A stretch of 64,000 bases of DNA from Cytobacillus dafuensis (GCF_007995155.1 NZ_CP042593.1:2956001-3020000), one strand, 5' to 3'; positions 8,722 to 17,240 are shown, numbered from the stretch's first letter. The notes: generated by a model not told the origin, from the letters alone. A program made the numbers and translations.

Positions 8722-9045
8722 TTAGCGAATAATTCTAAATATTAACGGGAAATGGTATTCCTTCCCTTCATAAGCTTTTACAGCTGCAATAATCGTAAAG
8801 ACAAATGCGAGTACACCAACGATCCAAATCATAATGAAACCGATCAGGATTAACATCAAAAGTACACTTATAATGGAATAAATTGCATATGAAATGATAA
8901 AGTTGAAATACTCTTTCCCGTGATGATCAATAAAAGATGATTCATCTTTCTTGATGAGCCATATTATGAGCGGACCAATAAAATTTGTAAAAAAGCTTGT
9001 CACGTAAATCATTGTAGCTAGTAATCGTTCATCCTGAGATGGCAT
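8722..9045 (-). CDS. DUF4870 membrane protein
   Basis: A 107-residue protein with three to four membrane segments and the DUF4870 pattern (DERLLATMIYVTSFF, PLIIWLIKKDESSFIDHHGKEYFNF). Function unknown; the family is common and often described as a Tic20-like small membrane protein. I use the ATG at 9045, 8 nt after GGAGG, rather than 9060, where that GGAGG would lie inside the gene. Monocistronic. Confidence 0.8.
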   Translation of the reverse strand: MPSQDERLLATMIYVTSFFTNFIGPLIIWLIKKDESSFIDHHGKEYFNFIISYAIYSIISVLLMLILIGFIMIWIVGVLAFVFTIIAAVKAYEGKEYHFPLIFRIIR

Positions 9046-9279
9046 TAAACATTCCTCCATTTTCTTTTGTTAAAGGAAGACCCCAAATAATAATATTCTG
9101 ATTAATAATTGCAAACCATTAGTCTCCTTATAATACTATTTACGCTTTATTGAAAGAAATGTTTCGTATTTTTTAACAGATTTTTTATTATTTGACAACT
9201 CTGCTACTTTTCAGTTCTTGTTTAGGACAAGATGAATAAACTTTGTATAGAACACCTATGTAAAGGATGATGCCATTTG

Positions 9280-10059
9280 ATGTCTAAGCTGGAAGCGTTA
9301 GTCCTTGGAATAATTCAAGGTCTTACTGAGTTTCTTCCAATATCTAGTACAGGTCATTTATATTTAGGGCGACATTTATTCGGGCTAGACGAGGCTGGAC
9401 TTTATCTAGATACGATGCTCCATGTTGGGACATTACTAGCTGTGCTAGTTGTCTACAAAAATGAATTATTACAAATTTTAAAGAATCCTTTAGGCAAGCT
9501 CTCCATGCTGCTTGTCATTGGAACCATCCCTGCTGTTATCGTTGGATTTCTATTTAGTGATATGTTCGACTCCATTTCTAAAACGGGAATTACTATTGGA
9601 TGGGAGTTTTTAATTACAGGCATTATACTATGGATGTCAGATAGCATCAAAAACGGTGCAAAAAAAATGGATAAAATAAGCTATGGAGATGCATTTTTTA
9701 TAGGAACCTTTCAAGCAGCTGCTATATTTCCTGCTGTATCAAGATCTGGACTGACGATTGCAGCAGGGCTTTTTAGAAAGCTAGATAGAGAAACTGCAGC
9801 TTATTTTTCTTTTTTATTATCGATTCCAGCTATTGCAGGTGGAATTGTTCTACAATTTGGAGAGATGCTTTCAGGTAAAACGGAATCCATCCCTTTCGAT
9901 AGTCTCTTCATTGCTACACTTTCTTCTGCTTTATTTGGCTATTTAGCAGTTGTCTGGATGATCAATTTCCTCAAAAGAAAATCGCTTAAAATATTCGCTG
10001 TTTATGTTTGGATCCTTGGCATTTTTATACTAATTCTTCAGATGACAGGAATCTTTTAA
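9280..10059 (+). CDS. uppP: Undecaprenyl-diphosphatase UppP (BacA)
   Basis: Dephosphorylates undecaprenyl pyrophosphate on the outer side of the membrane, regenerating the lipid carrier for peptidoglycan and teichoic acid; extra copies give bacitracin tolerance. The 259-residue polytopic protein shows the family motifs LGIIQGLTEFLPISSTGHL (residues 9-27) and PAVSRSGLTI (about 151-160). Start at ATG 9280; a TTG directly before it is also possible. A DedA gene follows after 33 bp, so both steps of carrier recycling may be co-expressed. Confidence 0.95.
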   Translation: MSKLEALVLGIIQGLTEFLPISSTGHLYLGRHLFGLDEAGLYLDTMLHVGTLLAVLVVYKNELLQILKNPLGKLSMLLVIGTIPAVIVGFLFSDMFDSISKTGITIGWEFLITGIILWMSDSIKNGAKKMDKISYGDAFFIGTFQAAAIFPAVSRSGLTIAAGLFRKLDRETAAYFSFLLSIPAIAGGIVLQFGEMLSGKTESIPFDSLFIATLSSALFGYLAVVWMINFLKRKSLKIFAVYVWILGIFILILQMTGIF

Positions 10060-10092
10060 TTTTTTCTTCTTTGAGTAAATAAGGGAGCATTC

Positions 10093-10677
10093 ATGATGAA
10101 AGAATTCATCCATTCAATTTTGGAATTATTATCTCAACTAGGCTATTTAGGAATTGCACTCGGACTAATGATTGAAGTAATCCCGAGTGAGATTGTTCTA
10201 AGCTATGGAGGGTATTTAATTAGCACAGGAAAAATTAATTTCTTGGGCGCACTTATAGCTGGAGTAATTGGGGGTACATTAGCCCAAATTTTTTTATATT
10301 GGCTAGGTGTATACGGTGGCAGGCCGGTTCTTGATAAATATGGGAAATTTTTATTCATTAAGAAATCTCATTTAGACGCATCAGAACAATGGTTTGATAA
10401 ATATGGTACAGGTGTCATTTTTTCTGCTAGATTTGTCCCGGTCATCCGTCATGCCATTTCGATTCCAGCAGGCATTGCTAAAATGCCGCTATCTACATTT
10501 ACATTATATACAATTGCCGCCATGATTCCTTGGACAGTTCTATTTTTATTATTAGGAATGGAGCTTGGAGACCACTGGAAAGATATCAAAGAATACTCAC
10601 AACCATTTCTCCTCCCCATTATCATTCTTGCAGCCATATCTGTTACAATTTACTTATTCTATAATAGTAAAAAATAA
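10093..10677 (+). CDS. DedA family protein, candidate undecaprenyl-phosphate carrier
   Basis: A 194-residue membrane protein of the DedA superfamily with E(V)IPSE near the N-terminus, the conserved GxxGxxxGY..G region (GGTLAQIFLYWLG) and the F.RF.P..R....PAG motif (FSARFVPVIRHAISIPAG). Some DedA proteins, including B. subtilis UptA, return undecaprenyl phosphate across the membrane. Its position right after uppP favours that role here. Two adjacent ATGs (10093, 10096) both sit near GGGAG; either could be used. A Rho-independent terminator follows. Confidence 0.85.
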   Translation: MMKEFIHSILELLSQLGYLGIALGLMIEVIPSEIVLSYGGYLISTGKINFLGALIAGVIGGTLAQIFLYWLGVYGGRPVLDKYGKFLFIKKSHLDASEQWFDKYGTGVIFSARFVPVIRHAISIPAGIAKMPLSTFTLYTIAAMIPWTVLFLLLGMELGDHWKDIKEYSQPFLLPIIILAAISVTIYLFYNSKK

Positions 10678-10693
10678 AAATGCATCCCTAAAG

Positions 10694-10714
10694 CCCGCAA
10701 TTATGCGGGTTTTT
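10694..10714 (+). terminator. Terminator of the uppP-dedA unit
   Basis: CCCGCA / TGCGGG stem followed by T5, 17 nt after the DedA stop codon. Confidence 0.85.
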
Positions 10715-10734
10715 ATGCACGTTAAGAAAGAATA

Positions 10735-11030
10735 AATTGCCAGCGCAGAAGATGATTCGACATAGTTGCCAATCTTAGGAATTAAGTACGACTGACAGGA
10801 CAAGGAGGGCTTCGATAGCATTCACATCGCACGAAGGAAAAGCGGTAGCTTTTACGAGGATGTCCTAGTCGGGCGAATGCCACAGGATAAGGAAAGCTTC
10901 GTCAGAGATACTTCGCACGACCAAAAGAGAAGCTTTTGGGAGGACGTGGCATGTGTGAGCGCGATACGTTCAACTACGCCTCTGTCTTCGCCTTTCCAAG
11001 GCTCGCCAATCGGCGAATTTGCTTTATAAA
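10735..11030. repeat. G+C-rich modular repeat region, no gene
   Basis: About 300 bp of composition unlike the surrounding A+T-rich DNA. It contains two related hairpin modules: GCACGAAGGAAAAGCGG with TTTTACGAGGATGTCC, and CGCACGACCAAAAGAGAAGC with GCTTTTGGGAGGACGTGGC. Short versions of the same modules occur at 4.29, 14.0 and 22.3 kb (for example GTCCTAGTCGGGCGAATGCC here and GTCCTAGTCAGGCGAAAGCC at 14.0 kb). No reading frame with a ribosome site crosses it. Confidence 0.55.
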
Positions 11031-11131
11031 CTTTTATTGTAAAATATTTTTATTACAAAATTTATTTCCTATTATGATTGCACTTGTTAAAATAGGAAAA
11101 TAAGAATTGATGGAAATATGAAAGGAATATT

Positions 11132-12253
11132 ATGACGAAAATATTGTTAAAAAACGCCAATGTTTACCCTGTCACAACATCAGCTTTTTATGGCGATGTT
11201 CTAGTGGAAAATGGGAAAATAAAAAAAACAGGAAAAATAGATTTATCCGATTCTGACGTTCAAATCATAGAGTGTGAAAATCATTATTTATTTCCAGGAT
11301 TTATTGATGTCCATACTCACCTTGGTTTATATGATGAAGGTACCGGCTGGGCAGGTAATGATGCAAATGAAACGGCTGAATTAATGAGTCCTCACGTTCG
11401 AGCGATGGATGGAGTATATCCGCTCGATCCAGCGTTTTCTGATGCAGTAAAATATGGAATAACGACTGCTCATATTATGCCGGGCAGCGCTAATGTTATC
11501 GGAGGTACAACATCTGTAATTAAAACCTCAGGAAAAAATATTAAAAAGATGATAGTCCAAGAAACAGCTGGATTAAAAATTGCTCTAGGTGAAAATCCAA
11601 AGCAAATCCATAGCCAAGGCAATAAAGACTCGATTACGAGAATGGGAATCATGGGAAAGCTTAGAGAAACCTTCTATGAAGCAAGTAAGACTAAAGATCC
11701 TGATTCTTTAAGAACAATTCCGATCATCCAAGCCTTAAATCGGGAAATTCCAGTTCGGGTTCATGCCCATCGTGCAGACGATATCATATCTGCCATTCGG
11801 TTTGCTGAAGAATTTAATCTTGATTTGCGAATAGAACATTGTACAGAGGGTCATTTAATTGCGGATGAATTGTCTGGTCTAGGATTAAAAGTTTCGGTAG
11901 GACCTACTTTAACGAGAAGGTCAAAAGTGGAATTAAAAAATAAGACTTGGAAAACTTATCAGGAGCTCACAAATCACGGTGTAGAGGTCTCAATTACGAC
12001 TGACCATCCTTATACACCTATTCAATACTTAAATCTATGCGCTGCAATTGCGGTTCGTGAAGGTCTTCCAGAGCAAAAAGCCTTAGAGGGAATTACTATT
12101 TTCCCAGCCAGAAATTTAAGGCTTGACAATCAGCTAGGCAGTATTGAGGAGGGGAAGGATGCCGATCTAGTTCTTTGGAGCCATCACCCATTTCATTATC
12201 TTGCAAAAACTAAATGGACGATGATTAACGGAAAATTTGTCTACAAGGAATAA
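11132..12253 (+). CDS. Amidohydrolase
   Basis: A 373-residue metal-dependent hydrolase of the amidohydrolase superfamily, imidazolonepropionase-like. Metal ligands visible are HTHLG (about residues 61-65), HAH (about 212-214), the IEHC histidine (about 236-237) and TTDHP (about 289-293). The C-terminal beta-sandwich ends with GSIEEGKDADLVLW. Several catabolic enzymes share this fold; nothing in the neighbourhood names a substrate. It starts at ATG 11132 after GAAAGGAAT and is monocistronic. Confidence 0.85.
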   Translation: MTKILLKNANVYPVTTSAFYGDVLVENGKIKKTGKIDLSDSDVQIIECENHYLFPGFIDVHTHLGLYDEGTGWAGNDANETAELMSPHVRAMDGVYPLDPAFSDAVKYGITTAHIMPGSANVIGGTTSVIKTSGKNIKKMIVQETAGLKIALGENPKQIHSQGNKDSITRMGIMGKLRETFYEASKTKDPDSLRTIPIIQALNREIPVRVHAHRADDIISAIRFAEEFNLDLRIEHCTEGHLIADELSGLGLKVSVGPTLTRRSKVELKNKTWKTYQELTNHGVEVSITTDHPYTPIQYLNLCAAIAVREGLPEQKALEGITIFPARNLRLDNQLGSIEEGKDADLVLWSHHPFHYLAKTKWTMINGKFVYKE

Positions 12254-12284
12254 TAGAAAATGTTGAAATTTACTGCTGAAAATT

Positions 12285-12331
12285 GTTGAAAAAAATAAAC
12301 AAAAAACCTATTTCCTTTTTCAACTTTTTTT
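12285..12331 (+). terminator. Possible terminator of the amidohydrolase gene
   Basis: GTTGAAAAA / TTTTTCAAC stem with a 22 nt loop, followed by T7. Confidence 0.5.
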
Positions 12332-12394
12332 AGTATTATACGATAGTAAAATACTTTTTTAATGTATTGAAAATCATTACAAAATTTAATTATC

Positions 12395-12560
12395 TCAAAA
12401 GTAAAATAGGGAAGGCAAATGGTGCGCCACCAGGTTTACTGGTTCTAGTGGGTTCGATTCCCACCCCGAAATTTTTTAGCAACATACAAAAAATTTCGAG
12501 GGTGGACCGTAAACTCTATTTGGCATGGAGTAGGACTGTCCTCATAATGGAGGGATAACC
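12395..12560 (+). ncRNA. Structured leader of the GNAT gene, class unknown
   Basis: About 165 nt with heavy secondary structure before the acetyltransferase. Elements: GGTGCGCCACC palindrome (12421-12431); GTGGG-TTCGATT-CCCAC, which looks like a tRNA T-arm (12448-12464); and an 18 bp hairpin CCACCCCGAAATTTTTT / AAAAAATTTCGAGGGTGG (12461-12505) that shares bases with the T-arm-like stem, so the two are mutually exclusive. Near the gene, CCTC pairs with GAGG of the ribosome site (12540-12553). GGGTGGACCG recalls, but does not match, the T-box core. It fits no riboswitch class I know. Confidence 0.45.
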
Positions 12561-12561
12561 T

Positions 12562-13125
12562 ATGCTCAAGAAACGTGATTTTCATGAATGCCATTTTTTA
12601 TTTGATTTAATGACGCATCCTGATGTCTTTCCTTTTGTGCGCCAAAAAGCCTATTCCTATGATGAGTTTGTCTTTATGACAAAGCAAACAATCGAAGCTG
12701 AAGAACGTGGAGAACTCATATCACGCACTATTCTTGATGAATGGGGTTCTCCAATTGGGACGATTAATTTATTTGATATTCAAGACAATGCTGGTTTTTT
12801 AGGAACTTGGTTAGGGAAACCATACCATGGCAAAGGCTATAATAAATTAGCAAAGGATGCTTTTTTCGAAGAGTTGTTTTATGAAACCGGAATTGAAACG
12901 ATTTTCATGCGTATTCGAATAGAAAATATTCGATCACAAAAGGCTGCAACAAAGCTACCGTATATCGTTCCTGCTAATGAAACAAGAAAGTCCATCCTTG
13001 AACAATTAAATTCTAATGGTCCAATCTATAATTTATATGAAATACCAAAGGATTTATATACCCTTCATGTTTTACGAAATGGAACTTCAGCAGAGCAAGA
13101 TAGTTCCCAATTAATGGAGGCATAA
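12562..13125 (+). CDS. GNAT family N-acetyltransferase
   Basis: A 187-residue protein of the RimJ/RimL-like GNAT group. Landmarks are an N-terminal HPDVFPFVR segment, the beta strand GTINLFDI, the acetyl-CoA loop region LGKPYHGKGYNKLAKDAFF (about residues 75-93) and FMRIRIENIRSQKAATKL. Substrate unknown. The ATG has GGAGGG 9 nt upstream; that site lies in a small hairpin of the structured leader. A strong terminator follows, so it is a single-gene unit. Confidence 0.8.
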   Translation: MLKKRDFHECHFLFDLMTHPDVFPFVRQKAYSYDEFVFMTKQTIEAEERGELISRTILDEWGSPIGTINLFDIQDNAGFLGTWLGKPYHGKGYNKLAKDAFFEELFYETGIETIFMRIRIENIRSQKAATKLPYIVPANETRKSILEQLNSNGPIYNLYEIPKDLYTLHVLRNGTSAEQDSSQLMEA

Positions 13126-13129
13126 AAGA

Positions 13130-13173
13130 AAAAGAGCCAATTTTTATCAAAAAAATTGGCTCTTTTCTTTTTT
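13130..13173 (+). terminator. Terminator of the GNAT gene
   Basis: AAAAGAGCCAATTTTT / AAAAATTGGCTCTTTT stem followed by CTTTTTT. Confidence 0.88.
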
Positions 13174-13309
13174 AAGCTAATTAGAGTGTTTAAGTTAATT
13201 TAATCAATAATGTAACTGTGAAGCTTCAATAAAGCTCCTGTTAAAAAGATCGCATAAGAAAAACTAAGGCATTCGCCGAAAAGACCCCGCGAATGCCAAG
13301 TTTTTCTAA
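13173..13309 (-). repeat. Family A intergenic repeat, copy 2
   Basis: Full-length copy read on the minus strand: TTAGAAAAACTTGGCATTCGC at 13309, hairpin, TTATGCGATCTTTTTAACAG, tail to GCTTA at 13173. Its first bases TTAG supply the TAG stop codon of the 52-residue gene read on the same strand. Confidence 0.8.
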
Positions 13310-13464
13310 TTCGTGATATTCGAATCCAATTCATTTGTTCCTTCACTAATTCCCATCTGTGCCATCAATTCTTCTAATTCCTCATTCGTTAGCGTCTCAA
13401 AGCGGCCATCATGAAAGATTACTTGTGTCTGATTCGGATTGATTCTGTTTAATTGAAAGTTCAT
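13306..13464 (-). CDS. Small acidic protein of unknown function (52 aa)
   Basis: A short gene found by eye: ATG at 13464 with GAAGGAG 8 nt upstream, 52 codons, TAG at 13306. The product begins MNFQLNRINPNQTQVIFHDG and has an acidic middle (TLTNEELEELMAQMG). Amphipathic helix in the second half, no membrane segment or cysteine. The stop codon is contributed by the end of a family A repeat. I recognise no family. Good ribosome site and codon pattern favour a real gene. Confidence 0.6.
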   Translation of the reverse strand: MNFQLNRINPNQTQVIFHDGRFETLTNEELEELMAQMGISEGTNELDSNITN

Positions 13465-13629
13465 GATTCTCACTCCTTCTTAGAATGATTAATAAAATTC
13501 ATTATGGGAAATTTTCTTAGATTGTTAATTCTTTATTATATATATTTCACAAATTTTTTTATTCCCATTCCTACTTTTTAAAAGTTCACACAATTGCAAA
13601 ATCCATTTGTCAAAATGATGACAAATAAA

Positions 13630-13658
13630 AAAAGCTCCTTTTGAATTAAGGAACTTTT
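13630..13658 (-). terminator. Terminator of the DUF2639 gene
   Basis: AAAAGCTCCTT / AAGGAACTTTT stem (one mismatch) with a minus-strand T-run, 10 nt after the stop codon. Confidence 0.7.
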
Positions 13659-13667
13659 CGCTTATAC

Positions 13668-13820
13668 TTATTTATTTTCTTTATTAATTAATTCAAGATA
13701 TAAATTTCGCACGATATATGTTTTATACAATTCAAGTTTTCTTAATTCAACAGGATGTTTGCTAATGCCTGATTCCTTTAATTTTTGAATATACCATCCC
13801 TTCGATCCCTTAAATGCCAT
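13668..13820 (-). CDS. DUF2639 (YflJ-like) small protein
   Basis: A 50-residue basic protein, MAFKGSKGWYIQKLKESGI..., matching the DUF2639 pattern known to me from Bacillus (KG.KGWY...LK..G...HP.E..KLELYKTY.VR.LY). Function unknown. The ATG at 13820 has GGGAGGGGG 7 nt upstream; the ATG at 13850 has no site and would place that Shine-Dalgarno inside the gene. Single gene with its own terminator. Confidence 0.75.
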   Translation of the reverse strand: MAFKGSKGWYIQKLKESGISKHPVELRKLELYKTYIVRNLYLELINKENK

Positions 13821-13908
13821 AACTATTCCCCCTCCCATATCCTTGTCCATATAACTATATGCATCTCATTCTTGCTCATAACCATCTAATAAAACTTTTT
13901 TCCCGCAT

Positions 13909-14110
13909 TTAACGAGCAGTAAGCCCCCCACCTTAAGATTGAGAGAGAAGTTAGGAAGATAGGTGGGGGACAACTGCCCGTAAAAGCCCGACGACGGACA
14001 CGATGTCCTAGTCAGGCGAAAGCCACAGGACGTGGCGTTTTGAGCGTGATTGGTTCAACTAACCATCAGTGAGGGATGAAAAAACCCCACTGATGAGAGT
14101 TTCACTTTAT
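13909..14110 (-). repeat. Family B two-hairpin repeat, copy 1
   Basis: Minus-strand reading starts ATAAAGTGAAACTC and shows hairpin 2 (CATCAGTGGGG / CCCTCACTGATGG), the linker TTAGTTGAACCAATC, an inserted module (CGCCACGTCCTGTGGC, GGACATCG), then the ACGGGCAGT-type outer stem enclosing CCCCCACC... / ...GGTGGGGG. Here the first base of one outer arm has changed (GAGCAGT). It fills the space before the MATE gene; there is no reading frame inside. Confidence 0.75.
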
Positions 14111-14185
14111 TTAAAATTTGATTTAAACCTTTCCTACAAGAAATTGTGATATAATTTTCGAATATAAAAGGAAGAGGAGTATACA

Positions 14186-15553
14186 ATGAATCAAACTTTT
14201 TCAAGAAAAGGTAAAATTAAGCAACTGCTCATTATTCTAATTCCAATACTAATTACTCAGCTTGCGATGTTTTCGATGAATTTCTTTGACACAATGATGT
14301 CTGGCCACTACAGTTCAAAAGATTTAGCAGGTGTTGCTATCGGTTCCTCATTATGGATGCCCGTCTTCACTGGATTAAGCGGAATATTGTTAGCTGTTAC
14401 GCCAATTGTGGCTCAAAGCTACGGTGGCAGAAAACGTGAGGAAGTAGCATTTTCAGTCATTCAAGGTGTCTATCTTGCTATAATCATGGCGATAATTGTC
14501 TTGATTGCAGGAGGATTAGCCCTTAATCCCATTTTAAGCACAATGAAGCTGGAAACGATCGTTCACGAAAAGGCGCACGATTACTTAGTTGCATTAAGCT
14601 ACGGTATCATTCCATTATTCATATATAATGTTATTCGTTCATTTATTGATGCTTTAGGTAAAACTCGAGTAACAATGTTGATTACTTTATTGGCATTACC
14701 GATAAATATTATCTTTAATTATTTATTAATTTTTGGAAAACTTGGATTTCCTGAGCTAGGTGGAGTAGGTGCAGGATATGCAACTGCTATTACTTATTGG
14801 CTAATTACATTGATTGCTATATTTATCATTCATAAACATAGCTCTTTTTCAACTTTTGGTATATTTCAGAAGCTCTATTTTGTTTCACTATCAAAATGGA
14901 AGGAAATTCTTCTAATAGGAATTCCTATTGGCTTCGCAATCTTTTTCGAAACTAGCATATTTGCTGCTGTTACATTGTTTATGAGTAATTTCAACACAAC
15001 AACGATTGCTGCTCATCAAGCAGCGCTAAATTTCGCTTCATTCTTATATATGATTCCATTAAGTATTTCAATGGCATTAACGATTGTTGTTGGATTTGAA
15101 ATTGGTGCAAACCGATATAAGGATGCTAAGCAATATAGCTGGATTGGCATCACAATAGCTGTGATCATGGCATTTCTATGTGGAGTTATTTTATTTTTGC
15201 TGCGTACAGAAGTGGCCGCAATCTATACGAAAGACCTTGAAGTTGTTCAGCTTACAGCTCAATTTTTGATTTATGCGATTTTTTTTCAATTATCAGATGC
15301 GATTCAAGCACCAGTTCAGGGTGCATTAAGAGGCTACAAGGATGTTAATATCACATTTATTATGGCTCTGATCTCCTACTGGATCATTGGTCTTCCATTC
15401 GGTTATTATCTAGCTAATTATACAAGCTGGGGAGCATTTGGATACTGGATTGGTTTAATTGTCGGTTTGGCTATAGGGGCAATTTGTTTAATAAGCAGGC
15501 TTATTCATGTACAGAGGAAAAATCTTTTTATGGAGAAAAAAAACGCTGTATAA
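14186..15553 (+). CDS. MATE family efflux transporter
   Basis: A 455-residue polytopic protein with about 12 membrane segments in two homologous halves, of the MATE (NorM-type) Na+- or H+-coupled multidrug exporters. Characteristic pieces are [26 protein letters not shown] near residue 30 and, in the second half, [33 protein letters not shown] lies 8 nt before the ATG. Monocistronic, ending in a bidirectional terminator shared with the SDR gene. Substrate cannot be told from sequence. Confidence 0.9.
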   Translation: MNQTFSRKGKIKQLLIILIPILITQLAMFSMNFFDTMMSGHYSSKDLAGVAIGSSLWMPVFTGLSGILLAVTPIVAQSYGGRKREEVAFSVIQGVYLAIIMAIIVLIAGGLALNPILSTMKLETIVHEKAHDYLVALSYGIIPLFIYNVIRSFIDALGKTRVTMLITLLALPINIIFNYLLIFGKLGFPELGGVGAGYATAITYWLITLIAIFIIHKHSSFSTFGIFQKLYFVSLSKWKEILLIGIPIGFAIFFETSIFAAVTLFMSNFNTTTIAAHQAALNFASFLYMIPLSISMALTIVVGFEIGANRYKDAKQYSWIGITIAVIMAFLCGVILFLLRTEVAAIYTKDLEVVQLTAQFLIYAIFFQLSDAIQAPVQGALRGYKDVNITFIMALISYWIIGLPFGYYLANYTSWGAFGYWIGLIVGLAIGAICLISRLIHVQRKNLFMEKKNAV

Positions 15554-15555
15554 AG

Positions 15556-15588
15556 AAAGTGGGGAAAGGATTTTGCTTTCCCCACTTT
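15556..15588. terminator. Bidirectional terminator, MATE/SDR
   Basis: AAAGTGGGGAAAG / CTTTCCCCACTTT stem between convergent genes, T-rich on both sides. Confidence 0.85.
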
Positions 15589-16361
15589 TAATTCCTAAAT
15601 ACCTTTCCTAACACATCTTTTCCACCAGTGACAGGAATAATGCTTCCAGTAATGAAGTCAGATTTATTATCTATTAAAAAAGAAATGACCCTTGCAATAT
15701 CTTCACCTGTTCCCGGCCTGCCAATTGGTGTATTTTGATCAATCTTTCCTGTGGCTTGAATAATGTCTCTTTCCTTCCAAGCACCAGTAATATCTCCAGG
15801 ACATACCATGTTAGCCGTTATTCCATGCTCTGCCTCTTCAATGGCTATCGTTCTAGTTAACGATGCTGCACCACTTTTGGCTGCAGCAAATGCAGACCTA
15901 TAGATCCAGCCAGGAGTCGTCTCCACTCGATCAAATCCTACAGTAATAATACGGCCCCAGCTATTCTCTCTCATTTTTGGTATTAAAAGCTTTGTTAAAT
16001 AAAATAATGCATTTAAATTGCCGTTAATAATGTAATTCCAATCTTCAAATGAGTATTCAGTCATCACTTTTCTTTCATGCATATAGGGTCCTGCATTATG
16101 AATGAATATATCAATACATGAGAAAAAGGAAAATGATTCTTCTACAATTCTTTGACAATCATTCTGATTAGAAATATTGCCACCTATGGCAATATTCTTA
16201 GTTCCATATCTTCTAGTTAACTCATCGGCCAATAAAACAGCTTTCTCCTTGCTTGTACGATAATTAATCACAAGATGAACACCATTTTCAGCAAGTTGAT
16301 AGGCTGTTCTTTTGCCTATACCAGTTGCTCCTCCCGTAATTAAAGCTGTTTTTTCTCTCAC
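15588..16361 (-). CDS. Short-chain dehydrogenase/reductase lacking the catalytic Tyr
   Basis: A 257-residue SDR-fold protein, FabG-like in length. The nucleotide-binding motif is TGGATGIGKRTA (residues 9-20), the NAG motif reads HNAGP, and the C-terminal PVTGGKDV is typical. The active-site region reads RSAFAAAKSGAASL, where classical enzymes have YxxxK: the Tyr position is Phe while the Lys is kept. The expected catalytic Ser segment reads VGFDRVE rather than xxSxxx. So either the protein uses a non-standard chemistry or it is a non-catalytic relative. Confidence 0.8.
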   Translation of the reverse strand: MREKTALITGGATGIGKRTAYQLAENGVHLVINYRTSKEKAVLLADELTRRYGTKNIAIGGNISNQNDCQRIVEESFSFFSCIDIFIHNAGPYMHERKVMTEYSFEDWNYIINGNLNALFYLTKLLIPKMRENSWGRIITVGFDRVETTPGWIYRSAFAAAKSGAASLTRTIAIEEAEHGITANMVCPGDITGAWKERDIIQATGKIDQNTPIGRPGTGEDIARVISFLIDNKSDFITGSIIPVTGGKDVLGKVFRN

Positions 16362-16494
16362 AAAAATACCTCGCAGTTTTCATTTTTTTAATCCTTTATA
16401 ATAAATATACTAGTTAGAACTACAACGATATGCAAATGAAAAGAAATTAACCTAAAAATATTCTTCATTATTTCTTGTGTTTATAATTTTATTA

Positions 16495-16522
16495 ACGATT
16501 GGGTATGTACCTGCATACCTTA
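16495..16522 (+). promoter_or_regulatory. Possible sigma-K type promoter
   Basis: AC (16495-16496), 17 nt, CATACCTTA (16514-16522), which fits the mother-cell sigma-K pattern AC-N16/17-CATANNNTA. It lies about 90 nt before the GerT-like gene, whose family is spore-associated. The -10 overlaps one arm of an inverted repeat GGTATGTA / TGCATACC. Confidence 0.35.
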
Positions 16523-16613
16523 AACCATATAAACGAATTGTATGTCACTTTCGTCTTTTTCGATACAAAATTAGATGAGCCTCTTTACAACTGCTCGAAA
16601 GGAGGATATCCTT

Positions 16614-17096
16614 ATGTTCCCCTGGAATCTTTTTCCGTTTCATAAAGATATGAAAAATATAAAGGCCCAGATGAATCCAGAAGAGGTTGATAAATATGTC
16701 ACAGATATAATGAATCAAGTGTTTCCTCAGCAAATGCAAAAGATGCAGGGAATGATGAATCCACAAAGCTTTATGTCTGACTTTAATTACGATACACCGG
16801 AAACTCCCAATGATTCTTCTCTCTCTTCCTCCGTTTTTGAAACACATAATAATGTTTTTGTAAGATTGCCAATCAAAGAAGAGCAATGGTTGAAGGATAT
16901 GAGAATTTATCATACATCCAATCAGTTGATAATTGAACATATACCTGAAAAAGAGGATAAACACTCGATTGTCCTCCCTGCTATTGTGAAAAAAAAAGGT
17001 GCTTCCGCATATTATAAGGACGGCATGCTTGAAATAAAAATTCAGAAAAACATCGATATGCAATACTCACAAATAGACGTTTCAGAAATTCTTTAA
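16614..17096 (+). CDS. Hsp20/alpha-crystallin-like protein (GerT-like)
   Basis: A 160-residue protein with a hydrophobic N-terminus (MFPWNLFPFHKDM), a Met/Gln-rich segment (residues 25-55) and a C-terminal Hsp20-like beta-sandwich (NNVFVRLPIK ... LIIEHIPEKEDKHSIVLP ... YYKDGMLEIKI). This arrangement resembles the spore-coat/germination protein GerT and related CotP-type small heat-shock proteins. AAAGGAGG lies 8 nt before the ATG at 16614; an upstream ATG at 16575 has none. A possible sigma-K promoter upstream fits mother-cell expression. Confidence 0.7.
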   Translation: MFPWNLFPFHKDMKNIKAQMNPEEVDKYVTDIMNQVFPQQMQKMQGMMNPQSFMSDFNYDTPETPNDSSLSSSVFETHNNVFVRLPIKEEQWLKDMRIYHTSNQLIIEHIPEKEDKHSIVLPAIVKKKGASAYYKDGMLEIKIQKNIDMQYSQIDVSEIL

Positions 17097-17105
17097 AAAT
17101 AAATA

Positions 17106-17240
17106 TTAGAATAACTTGGCATTCGCCAAGTCCTTTTTGGCGAATGCCTTAGTTTTTCTTATGCGAACTTATTAGCAGATATTTAATTAAAAAACACACT
17201 TCACTTTAGTACGTTAATAAACTTAAACATTTCTATAAGC
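17106..17240 (+). repeat. Family A intergenic repeat, copy 3
   Basis: TTAGAATAACTTGGCATTCGCC hairpin with GGCGAATGCCTTAGTTTTTCT, then TTATGCGAACTTATTAGCAG and the standard tail to ATAAGC. Begins 10 nt after the GerT-like stop codon, in the same orientation. Confidence 0.8.

Noticed and set aside
12421..12475. tRNA gene
   Set aside because: Only a T-arm-like hairpin is present; no acceptor, D-arm or anticodon arm can be formed upstream.
12367..12558. 63-codon plus-strand frame ending at the GNAT start
   Set aside because: No ribosome site and it runs through the structured leader hairpins. Overlapping translation cannot be fully excluded but is not supported.
12490..12560. T-box riboswitch
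   Set aside because: GGGTGGACCG resembles the T-box core, but there is no stem I or specifier loop, no GGTACCGCG match and no downstream terminator.
16545..17063. 172-codon minus-strand frame
   Set aside because: Antisense to the GerT-like gene, Ile/His/Phe-rich, no ribosome site; the plus-strand frame has AAAGGAGG and a family match.
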